Positions 25,114 to 34,295 of a stretch of DNA of 64,000 nt are shown here, piece after piece. The position numbers and the translations under genes were made by a program. Position 1 is the stretch's first letter. Each line of letters begins with the position of its first letter. Origin of the DNA: PALSA-555 sp963731625 (GTDB lineage: Bacteria; Actinomycetota; Acidimicrobiia; IMCC26256; PALSA-555); NCBI GenBank assembly GCA_963731625.1, contig CAVSWH010000001.1:372001-436000 (forward strand), in the 5' to 3' direction. The notes beneath the pieces were generated by a model. The model was not told where the DNA came from and did no database searches. It saw nothing but the letters and a program-made list of their open reading frames with translations.

Positions 25114-25497
25114 TCAGGCCGGGTGCGCCTCCTGGGTGAGAGACAGCGTGGTGCCGTCCGGGTCGTGGAACCACGCCACGAGGTCGCCGCTCGGCGCGGT
25201 CCACACCGCGTCGTCGTCCTGTTCCATGCCGTCGTAACCGGCGAAGGTGACGCCCCGGTCGACGAGGGCCCGGACCGTGGCGTGGATGTCGGGCACGACC
25301 CAGCCGAGCGCCGTACCGGGCGCAGGCGTCAGCGCGTCGACGAGCGACACGCGCAGCGGCGTCCCGTTCGCGTCGAAACGGCACGCGAACGCGTCACGAT
25401 CGACGAGCGGGAGCCCGAGCACGTCCCCGTAGAAGGCCTGCGCACGGTCCAGGTCCGTGGTCGGCGCGAACGCGACGAGGGCGGCGGAACCGAGCAT
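25114..25497 (-). CDS. Single-domain VOC (glyoxalase-like) protein
   Basis: 127 residues forming one vicinal-oxygen-chelate unit: VAFAPTTDLDRAQAFYGDVLG, then GWVVPDIHATVRALVDRGV and WFHDPDGTTLSLTQ. A homodimer would complete one metal or ligand site. Possible roles include detoxification of electrophiles, antibiotic binding or an isomerase/dioxygenase reaction; nothing narrows it. It is followed at 26 bp by the ACT-domain gene. Confidence 0.85.
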   Translation of the reverse strand: MLGSAALVAFAPTTDLDRAQAFYGDVLGLPLVDRDAFACRFDANGTPLRVSLVDALTPAPGTALGWVVPDIHATVRALVDRGVTFAGYDGMEQDDDAVWTAPSGDLVAWFHDPDGTTLSLTQEAHPA

Positions 25498-25609
25498 GGC
25501 ACCTCCTGGGCCGAGCGTAGATCAGCGCCGGTTCGGGCTCGCCCGCCTCAGGACCCGCGGGAGGTCGTCCACGCGCCGGGTCCAGGCACCGAGGCTCGTC
25601 GACCGAGCC

Positions 25610-27133
25610 CTAGATGGGTGGCGCGCCCGCGGGCGCGTACGTCTCGCGCAGGCGCCGCTTCACGACCTTGCCGTTCGGCTGCCTCGGCAGCTCGTCGACG
25701 AGCTCGAAGGTGGCCGGCACCTTGAAGTCGGCTAGGTGCTCACCGCAGAAGTCACGAAGCTCGTCGGGGCTGACCGGGACGCGGGTCTCGACGACGGCGA
25801 GGAGCTGTTCGCCGAGCCGCTCGTCGGGCACGCCGAGCACAGCGCAGTCGACGACGGCCGGGTGACGAAAGAGGACGTCTTCGATCTCGCGGGGATAGAC
25901 GTTCACGCCGCCGCGGATGACCATGTCGACGGCCCGGTCGGTCAGATAGAGGTAGCCGTCACCGTCGAGGTGCCCGACGTCGCCGACCGTGAACGCGTCG
26001 TCGCGCCAGGCGCCGTCCGTCTTGTCCGGGTCGTCGTGGTAGTGGAACCGCGTCGCGCCGGGCGGGCGCACGTAGATGACGCCCGTGGCGCCGGTCGGCA
26101 CGGCCTCGCCGCGCTCGTCGAGGATGCGCACCTCCGTGCCGGGCCACGGGCGGCCGACGCTGCCGGGGCGCTCGAGCCACTCGGCCATCGAGATCTTCGT
26201 CGCGCCGCCCTCGCTCATCCCGTAGAGCTCGGCGATCTCGCAGGGCGCGAGCGCCTCGATGATCCGCTGCTTCACCGGGACGGGGCACGGCGCGCCGGCG
26301 TGGACGATGAGCTCGAGCGACGACACGTCGATCGCGCGCCGCGTCGCCTCGGGGACCTCGAGGATGCGGATGAAGTGGGCGGGCACCATGAACGTCCGCG
26401 TGACGTGGTGCGCGGCGACGAGGCGCAGCCACCGCTCGGCGTGGAACGTCTCGAGGATGACGGTCGGCGCGCCGACGTAGAGCGCCGCCATCGCCCAGCC
26501 GCCGGGACCGGCGTGGTAGGCGGGGCCGGTCAGGATGTACGTGTCGTCGCCGCGCCAGCCCCACAGCGCGAGCTGGCCCTTCATGTTCTGCCCGGCGCGG
26601 CTCGGGTCGGGACGGCCGTGGATGACGCCCTTCGGCCGGCCGGTGGTCCCCGACGTGTAGAAGATCGGCGCGTCGAGCGCCTCGATCGGCAGCGCCGGCG
26701 ACGCGTCCTCGGCGGCGATCGCCGCCGCGTAGTCGTCGGGCACGACGAGCAAGGTGCAGTCGCTCGTGTGGGCCAGTGCGCTGCGGCACGCGTCGAGGAG
26801 GTCGGCGTGCGCGACGAGCAGCCGCGCCCCCGAGTCGGCGAGGATGTAGCCGAGCTCCTCGGCCTTCAGGTGCCAGTTCACGAGCACGACGGGCGCGCCG
26901 AGCTTGGTCGCGGCGGCCCACGCCTCGAAGAACTCGATGCCGTTGGGCAGCATCACCGCCACCCGGTCTCCGACCCCGATCCCGCGGCGGGCGAACGCGT
27001 GGGCGAGGCGCGTGGTGCGCTCGTCGAAGTCGGCGAACGTCCGGACCGCGTCGCCGCACACGAGCGCCGCCCGGTCGGGGGTCGCGCGGGCGTGCGCGGA
27101 GATGCCGAGCCGGGGCTCCTCGGTCACGGGCAC
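25610..27133 (-). CDS. AMP-dependent acyl-CoA synthetase/ligase
   Basis: 507 residues from GTG 27133 (GTG 27127 is equally possible); the frame remains open far upstream but overlaps another gene. ANL superfamily motifs: phosphate-binding loop FYTSGTTGRPKG (A3), YGMSEGG (A5), the adenylate-binding DRAVDMVIRGG (A8) and C-terminal PNGKVVKRRL with the catalytic Lys (A10). It activates a carboxylic acid with ATP to an acyl-AMP and then a CoA thioester in the cytoplasm, feeding the nearby thiolase/acyl-CoA dehydrogenase genes. Its start is a few bases after the stop of the heme-oxygenase-fold gene, so the two are co-transcribed. Confidence 0.9.
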   Translation of the reverse strand: MPVTEEPRLGISAHARATPDRAALVCGDAVRTFADFDERTTRLAHAFARRGIGVGDRVAVMLPNGIEFFEAWAAATKLGAPVVLVNWHLKAEELGYILADSGARLLVAHADLLDACRSALAHTSDCTLLVVPDDYAAAIAAEDASPALPIEALDAPIFYTSGTTGRPKGVIHGRPDPSRAGQNMKGQLALWGWRGDDTYILTGPAYHAGPGGWAMAALYVGAPTVILETFHAERWLRLVAAHHVTRTFMVPAHFIRILEVPEATRRAIDVSSLELIVHAGAPCPVPVKQRIIEALAPCEIAELYGMSEGGATKISMAEWLERPGSVGRPWPGTEVRILDERGEAVPTGATGVIYVRPPGATRFHYHDDPDKTDGAWRDDAFTVGDVGHLDGDGYLYLTDRAVDMVIRGGVNVYPREIEDVLFRHPAVVDCAVLGVPDERLGEQLLAVVETRVPVSPDELRDFCGEHLADFKVPATFELVDELPRQPNGKVVKRRLRETYAPAGAPPI

Positions 27134-27138
27134 CGGGC

Positions 27139-27915
27139 TCAGGAGCGCAGCGCCCCGGGCTCCTCCAGCCAGCGGTTCAGGGCGGCCGTGCGGGCGTTCC
27201 GACAGACGAGGACGTGCTCGATCGCGCGGCGCACGCGGCGCTGCTGGCCGGCGGTCACCGAGACCTGTCGCAGGAGGAAGTCGGCCTGTCGGCCGTGGTC
27301 CTCCTCCGCGTAGGCGTGCACCTTGAAGTTCTCGACCTCGATGTCGTAGTGCTGGCGCATGCCCTCGTACATCATCTTGGCGTAGTTCGTCGACGCGGCG
27401 AATCGCTCGCCCGCCCAGCCGAACGCGGCGAGGCCCTCCTCGTAGGTGCGGCGCATGTAGTAGAGGGTCGTGAACACCGAGCCGATGCTCTCGGGCATCG
27501 CGCGGTAGCTCGCCAGCTCCTCGTCGGTGACCCCGAGCTGGTGGGCCCACGTGACCTTCATGTCGACGTGGTTGTGGTCGCCCGTGTAGCCGGTCTCGTC
27601 GGCGAGGTTCTGCAGCCAGTGCGCGAAGTGCTGGCTCGAACCGAGCGTCACCGCGTCGATGTCGGGCGCGTTGCTCACGATCGAGCCGAACTCGGTCGTG
27701 TACCACTTCCCGAGGAAGTAGTACTCCTTCGCCAGGCGCTGCAGGAGCTCCATCGACAGCGTCCCGTCGGCGACGCGCTCCCAGACGAGGTTCTTCTCGG
27801 TCGCGACCTCGGCCTGCAGCGCCTCGAGTGACGCCATGAACTCGTCGACCGGCAGCGCCGGTGCGTTCTCGGCGTCCGCGCCCCGGATGTCCCTGAACTC
27901 GCGGTGCTCGGACAC
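27139..27915 (-). CDS. Heme-oxygenase-fold protein (TenA/PqqC/CADD-like, possible diiron oxidase)
   Basis: 258 residues, nearly all alpha-helical. Segments fit the PqqC/TenA/CADD superfamily: a helix with LAKEYYFLGKWYTTEF, a NLADETG turn, and a late helix VHAYAEEDH. The late helix matches the H-x3-D/E-x2-H pattern of heme-oxygenase-like diiron oxidases (CADD, UndA) with Glu in the central position. The first-helix His of that set seems to be Trp here, so ligation may differ or be lost. Candidate chemistry is oxygen-dependent oxidation or decarboxylation of a small carboxylate. It is co-transcribed with an acyl-CoA ligase and divergent from the hydantoinase operon. Confidence 0.6.
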   Translation of the reverse strand: MSEHREFRDIRGADAENAPALPVDEFMASLEALQAEVATEKNLVWERVADGTLSMELLQRLAKEYYFLGKWYTTEFGSIVSNAPDIDAVTLGSSQHFAHWLQNLADETGYTGDHNHVDMKVTWAHQLGVTDEELASYRAMPESIGSVFTTLYYMRRTYEEGLAAFGWAGERFAASTNYAKMMYEGMRQHYDIEVENFKVHAYAEEDHGRQADFLLRQVSVTAGQQRRVRRAIEHVLVCRNARTAALNRWLEEPGALRS

Positions 27916-27970
27916 GGCCCTCCCTCGCGGTGGTGGCTCGGCGGCCGGCTCCCGGCCGATGACGGGGGTT

Positions 27971-27995
27971 TAGGATAGACGTGACACCGGCGTCA
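27971..27995 (+). promoter_or_regulatory. -10 box and TGACACCGGCGTCA operator between divergent operons
   Basis: TAGGAT (27971-27976) resembles a -10 for the rightward hydantoinase operon. The near-perfect dyad TGACACCGGCGTCA (27982-27995) lies around the expected transcription start. It differs at only two positions from the TGACGCCCGCGTCA dyad at 21500-21513, which has the same relation to TAGGCT. The site could also control the leftward gene at 27915. Confidence 0.55.
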
Positions 27996-28023
27996 GATTC
28001 CGGTGCACCCTCCTGGGGGAGCG

Positions 28024-29835
28024 ATGAACGTCGATCTGGTGCAGCTGGCGGGCAGCCGGGGCCGACTGAGCGGCGACACCGTCGACCCGGTCACGGCCGA
28101 GGTCGTCCGCGGCGCGATGGAGACCATCTGCTTCGAGATGGCCACGTACGTGTCGCGCACGGCGACGACCCCGATCCTGAACCAGAGCAACGAGCGCAAC
28201 GCGACCGTGCTCGACCACCGCGGGCGCCTGGCCGCCCTCTCGGTCGGCATCCCGCAGTTCATGCTCACGTCGACGCTGCCCGTGCGCTTCGCCCTCGACT
28301 TCCTCGGCGTTGACGAGTTCCGCGAGGACGACGTGTTCGTCGCCAACGACCCATACCACGGCGGCGGCCACCTCCCCGACTACAACGTCTTCGCGCCGGT
28401 GTTCGCCGACGACGGCAACGGCGGGCGTCGCATGGTGCTCATCGCCAGCATCCAGTGCCACCACGGCGACACGGGCGGCGGCGTGCCCGGTGGCTACAAC
28501 GTCACCGCCGCCGACATCTGGGGCGAGGGTGTGCGCTGGCCGGTCGTGAAGGTCCTCGACCGGGGCGTCGAGCGCCGCGACGTGCTGTACGCGCTGCAGG
28601 CCAACAACCGGATCCCGGACTACATCGGCGACCTGCGCGCCCAGATCGGCGCAGCGCAGCTCGGCGCGGCCCGGCTCGGCCACGTCATCGACCGCTTCGG
28701 GCTCGGTGCGGTCGAGGGCAGCGTCGACGTGATGATCGACTACGCCGCGAAGCGCTTCCGCGAGGAGGTGTCGTCGTGGCCCGACGGCGTGTACGAGGCC
28801 GACGCGTACGTCGACCACGACCCGCTCGGGAACCCCGACATCCACCTGCACGTGAAGCTCACCGTCGACGGCGACAAGCTGACGATCGACTACACGGGCA
28901 GCGACACCCGCCAGGAGATCCAGGCGTGGTCGACCTACGGCAACACCCGCGGGTACACGATCGCCCAGATCGCCGCGATGATGGATCCCGAGATCCCCAA
29001 GAACGAGGGGTTCTTCGACCAGATCAAGCTGGTGGTCCCGCAGGGCTGCGTGCTGAACCCGCATCCCGGCAAGCCGGTGAGCGCGGGCACGCACCACCCC
29101 GGCGCCGACGTCGGCGAAGTCATCGCGGTGGCGATGCAGCACGTCCTGTCGGACAAGGCCGTGCCCCAGACCTACAAGACGGGGATCCCGACGATCATCA
29201 CCGGCGTCGACCCGCGCACCGGCCAGCCCTTCACGGACCACTCGGCCGAGGTGTACGCCGGCTGGTGCAACGCGGCGAAGGGCATGGACGCCTGGGGCGC
29301 CCAGAACGCGTCGTTCGGGAACCTGTGGAAGGCGACCGCCGAGATCAACGAGAGTCTGTTCCCCCATGTGCAGTGGTCCCGTGACTACCGCATGGACTCG
29401 GGCGGGGCGGGCCAGTGGCGCGGGCTCTGTGGCAGCCACTACGAGAAAGAGGTGCTCGTCGACGCGAAGGTCTACACGTACGTCGTCGGGATGAAGTACC
29501 CGATGCCGGGGATCTGCGGCGGGAAGCCGGGCGCCCCGAACGAGATGATCATCCGCTACGGCAGCGACGACCCGTTCAAGGTCAAGCACACCGCCGACTG
29601 GGTGCCGCTGCCCGCCGGCCAGCGGATCATGTACGACTACGGCGGCGGTGGCGGCTGGGGGAACCCCCTCGACCGCGACCCGCAGGCTGTGCTCGACGAC
29701 GTGCTGGACGAGTACGTCAGCGTCGAAGGCGCGGCGCGCGACTACGGCGTCGTGCTGTCCGGCTCGCTCGAGGACCTCACGCTCGCCGTCGACGGGGCCG
29801 CCACCGAGGCCCGCCGCGCGTCGATGCGCGCCTAG
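28024..29835 (+). CDS. Hydantoinase B/oxoprolinase family subunit
   Basis: 603 residues from ATG 28024 (GGGGGAG upstream). It matches HyuB/acetone carboxylase alpha-like proteins: DPVTAEVVRGAMETIC start, YHGGGHLPDYNVFAPVF metal/active-site region, and a GGGGWGNPLDRDP C-terminus. Family members hydrolyse or carboxylate cyclic amides, 5-oxoproline or acetone-like substrates in an ATP-dependent complex with a HyuA-type partner, which is the next gene (17-bp gap). The substrate is not determinable. It is the first gene of a co-directional run extending to 36606. Confidence 0.92.
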   Translation: MNVDLVQLAGSRGRLSGDTVDPVTAEVVRGAMETICFEMATYVSRTATTPILNQSNERNATVLDHRGRLAALSVGIPQFMLTSTLPVRFALDFLGVDEFREDDVFVANDPYHGGGHLPDYNVFAPVFADDGNGGRRMVLIASIQCHHGDTGGGVPGGYNVTAADIWGEGVRWPVVKVLDRGVERRDVLYALQANNRIPDYIGDLRAQIGAAQLGAARLGHVIDRFGLGAVEGSVDVMIDYAAKRFREEVSSWPDGVYEADAYVDHDPLGNPDIHLHVKLTVDGDKLTIDYTGSDTRQEIQAWSTYGNTRGYTIAQIAAMMDPEIPKNEGFFDQIKLVVPQGCVLNPHPGKPVSAGTHHPGADVGEVIAVAMQHVLSDKAVPQTYKTGIPTIITGVDPRTGQPFTDHSAEVYAGWCNAAKGMDAWGAQNASFGNLWKATAEINESLFPHVQWSRDYRMDSGGAGQWRGLCGSHYEKEVLVDAKVYTYVVGMKYPMPGICGGKPGAPNEMIIRYGSDDPFKVKHTADWVPLPAGQRIMYDYGGGGGWGNPLDRDPQAVLDDVLDEYVSVEGAARDYGVVLSGSLEDLTLAVDGAATEARRASMRA

Positions 29836-29852
29836 CCCCGCACCCGCGAGCG

Positions 29853-31913
29853 ATGGGATACCGGCTCGGCGTCGACGTCGGCGGCACGTTCACCGACCTG
29901 CTCTGCATCACTCCCGAGGGTGATGTCGTCCTCGACAAGACGCCCACCACGGTCGACGACCAGTCCAGCGGCGTGATGAACGGGCTGACGCAGCTCGCCG
30001 AGCGCTTCGGCATGCCGCTCAGCCAGCTCTGCGGGGAGCTCGAGATCCTCGTGCACGGCACGACGACCGCCGACAACACGATGATCGAGATGAACGGCGC
30101 CCCGACCGGGCTGCTCGTCACCGAGGGGCATCGCGACGAGATCGAGATGCGCCGGGTCCACAAGGAGGAGATCTGGGACCCGTCGTACCCGGCACCGGCG
30201 CCGATCGCCCGCCGCCGTGCCCGCATCCCGATCCCCGAGCGGATGAACTACCGGGGCGAGACGATCCTTGCCCTCGACGAGGAGGCGGTCCGCCGCGGCG
30301 TCCGGCGCCTCCGGGACCTCGGGGTGCGCTCCATCGCGGTGATGTTCCTCTTCTCGTTCGTCAACCCCGAGCATGAGCGCCGCGCCGCGGAGATCGTGCG
30401 GGAGGAGTACCCGGACGTCGAGCACGTCTCGCTGTCCCACGACGTGATGGCCCGCGGGCCGGAGTTCGAACGGGTGTCAACGACGCTCGTGAACGCCTAC
30501 ATCGCGCCCCGCATCGCGAGCTACGTCGACAGTCTCCAGGCGAAGCTGCGCGCCGCCGGGTACGCCGGACCACTGCTCATCATGCAGTCGACGGGCGGCG
30601 TCATGCCGCCCGAGTACGTGTCGAAGCGCGCCGTGTCGCTCCTCGCGTCGGGGCCGACCGGCGGCGTGATGGGCGCGGCGCTCGCGGCGCGCCAGGTCGG
30701 CGTCCACGACTTCGTCGCCGTCGACATGGGCGGCACGAGCTTCGACGTGTGTCTGGTCCGCGACGGTCAGCCCGAGATCAAGACGGACTGGAACTGGCGG
30801 TACCGGTACTACATCGGGCTGCCGATGGTCGACGTGCAGAGCGTCGGCGCCGGCGGCGGGTCGATCGCCCGCGTCCGCCAGGGCGCGCTGCTCGTGGGGC
30901 CGGAGAGCGCCGGCTCGGCGCCCGGGCCCGTCTGCTACGGCCGGGGTGGCGAGGCTCCGACGGTCACCGACGCCGACGCGGTCCTCGGGTACCTGCCCGC
31001 GACGGGCTTCGCCGGTGGTCGGATGCAGCTTGACGTCGACGCGGCGCGCGCCGCGCTCCAGCGCGATGTGGCCACGCCGCTTGGCATCGACCCGGTCGAC
31101 GCTGCGTGGGGCGTCGAGCGGATCGTGAACGCCAACATGGCCAACGAGACCCGGCGCGTGCTGGCGTCCCACGGCGCCGATCCCCGGACCCTGGCGATGA
31201 TCGCCTACGGCGGCAACGGCCCCGTCCACGCCTGGGCGGTCGCCCGCGAGCTCGGCATCGACCGCGTCCTGGTCCCGAAGGCCGCGCCGGCCTTCTCCGC
31301 GCTCGGCGTGCTCGTCGCGGACTACGTCATCGACCTCGTGCGCGCGTACGTCGTGCCGCTCTCCCAGGTCGAGCTCGGGCGTGTCCGGACGCTGATGTCC
31401 GAGCTGCGCGACGAGGCCGCGAAGGAGCTCGACCCGATGGGCCTGGCCGAGGCCGACGTCGAGCTCGGCATCTTCGCCCAGATGGCGTACCCGGGCCAGA
31501 ACTTCGACATGAGCGTCCCCGTCCCCGAGGCCGAGCAGCTCGGCGAGGCGGGTCTCCTCGACCTCGCGGAGCGCTTCCACGACCAGCACGAGCACGACCG
31601 GGGGTTCTCGTTCCGCAACCAGCAGCCCGTGCTGCGGGGCGTCCGGCTCGTCACCCGCGGGCGCACCCCCAAGCCCGACAAGCTCGCCGAGGTCGGCTCG
31701 CTCGTCGTCGCCGATTCGGCGCGCCGCGAGCGCCGCCCGGCGCACTTCGGCGAAGGGTTCGTCGACGCCGCGGTGTACGACGGCGCCGCGCTCGGCGCCG
31801 GCGCCGAGGTGCACGGCCCCGCACTGGTGGAGGAGCCCTTCACCGTGCTCGTCGTCCCGCCCGGCGCGCGGGCCCGCGTCGACGACCAGGCCAACTACGA
31901 GCTCGAGCTCTGA
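29853..31913 (+). CDS. Hydantoinase A/oxoprolinase family subunit
   Basis: 686 residues from ATG 29853. The N-terminal ASKHA-type ATPase domain begins GYRLGVDVGGTFTDLLC and includes HGTTTADNTMIE; the central FVAVDMGGTSFDVCLV repeats the phosphate-binding signature; the body and C-terminus (EEPFTVLVVPPGARA) match HyuA/oxoprolinase. It probably binds ATP and the substrate carbonyl in complex with the HyuB-like product upstream. Together they would open a cyclic amide or carboxylate substrate, and the following flavoprotein genes suggest a further oxidation step. Confidence 0.92.
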   Translation: MGYRLGVDVGGTFTDLLCITPEGDVVLDKTPTTVDDQSSGVMNGLTQLAERFGMPLSQLCGELEILVHGTTTADNTMIEMNGAPTGLLVTEGHRDEIEMRRVHKEEIWDPSYPAPAPIARRRARIPIPERMNYRGETILALDEEAVRRGVRRLRDLGVRSIAVMFLFSFVNPEHERRAAEIVREEYPDVEHVSLSHDVMARGPEFERVSTTLVNAYIAPRIASYVDSLQAKLRAAGYAGPLLIMQSTGGVMPPEYVSKRAVSLLASGPTGGVMGAALAARQVGVHDFVAVDMGGTSFDVCLVRDGQPEIKTDWNWRYRYYIGLPMVDVQSVGAGGGSIARVRQGALLVGPESAGSAPGPVCYGRGGEAPTVTDADAVLGYLPATGFAGGRMQLDVDAARAALQRDVATPLGIDPVDAAWGVERIVNANMANETRRVLASHGADPRTLAMIAYGGNGPVHAWAVARELGIDRVLVPKAAPAFSALGVLVADYVIDLVRAYVVPLSQVELGRVRTLMSELRDEAAKELDPMGLAEADVELGIFAQMAYPGQNFDMSVPVPEAEQLGEAGLLDLAERFHDQHEHDRGFSFRNQQPVLRGVRLVTRGRTPKPDKLAEVGSLVVADSARRERRPAHFGEGFVDAAVYDGAALGAGAEVHGPALVEEPFTVLVVPPGARARVDDQANYELEL

Positions 31914-31914
31914 G

Positions 31915-32493
31915 GTGTCGGGCGCCGGGCGCGGGTTCTTCACTGCGCAGGAGCGCGAGGTGGTCGCCGCGGCGTGCGACCGGCTCATCCCGCCGGTGGA
32001 CGCGCATCCCGGCGGGCGGGCGCTCGGCTGCGCGGACTACATCGACGGCCTCCTCGACGCCTTCGCGGTGGACCCGCCGCGCATCTGGGCCGGCGGGCCG
32101 TTCTCCGGGCGGGCCGGCGGGGACGCGCGCTTCGACCAGTTCCTCCCCCTGACCCGCGTCGAGGAGCTGGCCTGGCGCACGCGCATCGAGGGCTCGCAGG
32201 GCCGACCCGATCGCGAGTTCAACGGCCCCGTCCGCGGCTGGCAGGACGAGTACCGCGACGGGCTCGCGGCCCTCGGCCCCGACTTCGCCACGCTCGACGG
32301 CGCGGCGCAGGACGCCCGCCTCGAGGCCGCGCCGACGTTTCGCGCCCTGCTCTACCAGCACGCCTGCGAGGGCGCGTACGGCCCGCCGGAGTACGGCGGG
32401 AACCGCGACCTCGCCGGCTGGCACGCCATCGGCTACCCGGGTGACGTCCAGCCGCGCGGCTTCTCGGACACCGAGGTCGAGCGTCGTGCCTGA
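31915..32493 (+). CDS. Gluconate 2-dehydrogenase subunit 3-like protein
   Basis: 192 residues starting with GTG one base after the HyuA stop. FFTAQEREVVAAACDRLIPP near the N-terminus and PEYGGNRDLAGWHAIGYPG near the C-terminus are characteristic of the small subunit of membrane-associated GMC-type dehydrogenases (gluconate, sorbitol, FAD-glucose dehydrogenase). No obvious twin-arginine signal is present, unlike many homologues, so the complex may be cytoplasmic or carried by its partner. The next gene, 18 bp on, encodes the matching GMC flavoprotein. Confidence 0.85.
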   Translation: MSGAGRGFFTAQEREVVAAACDRLIPPVDAHPGGRALGCADYIDGLLDAFAVDPPRIWAGGPFSGRAGGDARFDQFLPLTRVEELAWRTRIEGSQGRPDREFNGPVRGWQDEYRDGLAALGPDFATLDGAAQDARLEAAPTFRALLYQHACEGAYGPPEYGGNRDLAGWHAIGYPGDVQPRGFSDTEVERRA

Positions 32494-32511
32494 GACGCGC
32501 CGCGCCGCGGC

Positions 32512-34236
32512 GTGGCTGACGTCGACGCCGTCATCGTCGGGACCGGACCCGCAGGGGCGACCGCCGCCGACGTCCTCACCGACGCGGGATGGTCGGTGGT
32601 CATGCTCGAGAAGGGCGCGAACCACCTGCTCGACCTCGAGCCCCCGTACGCGCCGCGCGGTCACGTCAGCAACGACGAGGTGAAGTGCCTCACCCGCCAC
32701 TTCCTCGGCCCCGACCCGTTCCTCGAGCCGCGCACCTTCCGTCACCGCGAGAGCGAGGGCGACCGGATCCACACCGGCGGGGTGAACAACCTGCCGTCCA
32801 CGGTCGGCGGCGGCGGGTTCCACGCCGACGGGAAGCTCCCGCGCTTTCGCGAGGTCGACTTCCACGCCCGCTCCGAGCTCGGCCCCGTCGAAGGCGCCGA
32901 TCTCGTCGACTGGCCGTTCGGCTACGACGAGCTCGAGCCGTACTACGCGGCCGCCGAGCGCTTCGTCGGCGTCGCCGGGGACCACGCCGGCAACCCGCAC
33001 GCCGCCTGGCGCTCCGGCCCGTACCCGATGCCGCCCGGGCCCGACATGTACTGCGCCCGGCTCACGTCGGGGGCCGCCACCGAGCTCGGCTTCCACCCCT
33101 ACCGGGCGCCGACCGGGGTGAACAGCGTCGAGTACGACGGCCGCCCGGCGTGCAACAACTGCGGCTTCTGCGCCTTCTTCGGCTGCCCGATCGAGGCGAA
33201 GGGCGACCCCGTCGCCATGCTGCGACGCGCGCTGCGGACCGGCCGCTGCGAGATCCGCCCACAGGCCTACGTCACCGAGATCGTCCTCGACGCCAGCGGA
33301 CGCCAGGCGCGCGGCGTGCGCTACCTCGACGCCGACGGCGCGCCGCGGGAGGTGTCGGCCCGGCACGTGATCCTCGGGGCCGGCGCGTTCGAGACCCCGC
33401 GGCTGCTGCTGCGGTCCGGCGTCGGCAACCCCGACGTCGTCGGCCGCTTCCTCATGTACCACCTCCAGACGTACGTGCTCGGCATCTTCCCGTTCCGGCT
33501 GCACGCGTACCGGGGTCGGTCCGTCACCCATCTCATGGACGACCCGATCGTCCCCGACGCCGAGGCCACGCGCGCCGCGCGTGACGCGGGGCTCCCCTAC
33601 TTCCGCGGTGGGATCGTCGAGCACGGCGGCGGCTCCCACCCGGTCGTCGAGGCCATGTACTCCCCGTGGGGCGAGGCCCACACGCGCCTCATGCTCGAGT
33701 CCCCGATGCGCGACCGGATGGCCGCGTTCACCATGCAGGGCGAGGACCTGCCGCAGGCCACGAACCGCATCGACCTCGACCCAGCCGTCACGGACGTGTG
33801 GGGTCTCCCCGCGGGGCGCGTGACCTACGCGCCGCATCGCCACGAGGCCGCGTGCGCCGAGCACTGGGCGCCGCGTCTCGAGGCCGTGCTGCGCCACGCC
33901 GGCGCGCAGTCGACGTTCTGGATCACGTCTCCGCCCCTCGAGAACGCCCGTGGCCGCCGCCAGCACGACCCGACGCCGATCTCGCGCCACGTGATGGGCA
34001 CGGCCCGCCTCGGCGCCGACCCGCGCACGAGCGTGTGCGACCCGTGGCAGCGGCTCCACGACGTCGACAACGTCGTGGTCACGGACTCGTCGGTGTTCCC
34101 CACGTCGACGGGCTACGGCCCCACCCTCACCCTCGTCGCCCTGGCGATCCGGGCGTCACGGGCGCTCGCGGACCTGGCGCCGCTCACCTCGAGCCGCGCC
34201 GACGCCCTCCCTGCCACGTCCCCCGCCACGCGCTGA
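32512..34236 (+). CDS. GMC-family FAD oxidoreductase with cysteine cluster
   Basis: 574 residues starting GTG. Rossmann FAD motif VIVGTGPAGATAADVL at the N-terminus; GAGAFETPRLLL (GMC signature 2) mid-protein; C-terminal HVMGTARLG and TGYGPTLTLVALAIR. A dense cysteine motif CNNCGFCAFFGC lies near residue 205, where bacterial FAD-glucose and fructose dehydrogenases carry Cys ligands of a [3Fe-4S] cluster used to relay electrons. With the gluconate-dehydrogenase-type small subunit upstream it likely forms a two-subunit alcohol/polyol dehydrogenase donating electrons to a membrane carrier. The substrate is unknown. Confidence 0.88.
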   Translation: MADVDAVIVGTGPAGATAADVLTDAGWSVVMLEKGANHLLDLEPPYAPRGHVSNDEVKCLTRHFLGPDPFLEPRTFRHRESEGDRIHTGGVNNLPSTVGGGGFHADGKLPRFREVDFHARSELGPVEGADLVDWPFGYDELEPYYAAAERFVGVAGDHAGNPHAAWRSGPYPMPPGPDMYCARLTSGAATELGFHPYRAPTGVNSVEYDGRPACNNCGFCAFFGCPIEAKGDPVAMLRRALRTGRCEIRPQAYVTEIVLDASGRQARGVRYLDADGAPREVSARHVILGAGAFETPRLLLRSGVGNPDVVGRFLMYHLQTYVLGIFPFRLHAYRGRSVTHLMDDPIVPDAEATRAARDAGLPYFRGGIVEHGGGSHPVVEAMYSPWGEAHTRLMLESPMRDRMAAFTMQGEDLPQATNRIDLDPAVTDVWGLPAGRVTYAPHRHEAACAEHWAPRLEAVLRHAGAQSTFWITSPPLENARGRRQHDPTPISRHVMGTARLGADPRTSVCDPWQRLHDVDNVVVTDSSVFPTSTGYGPTLTLVALAIRASRALADLAPLTSSRADALPATSPATR

Positions 34237-34295
34237 CCGGCGCGGCATCCCCCCGGCGGGCCAAGATGAGCCGCCACAGCGACCGGGGGGACGCG

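Noticed and set aside
26776..27831. Long plus-strand frame antisense to the CoA ligase and heme-oxygenase-fold genes
   Set aside because: Arg-rich shadow of two supported minus-strand genes, without recognizable motifs.
33666..34295. N-terminal extension of the substrate-binding protein into the GMC gene
   Set aside because: It overlaps the GMC coding region in another frame and would bury the clean signal peptide that starts at 34296.
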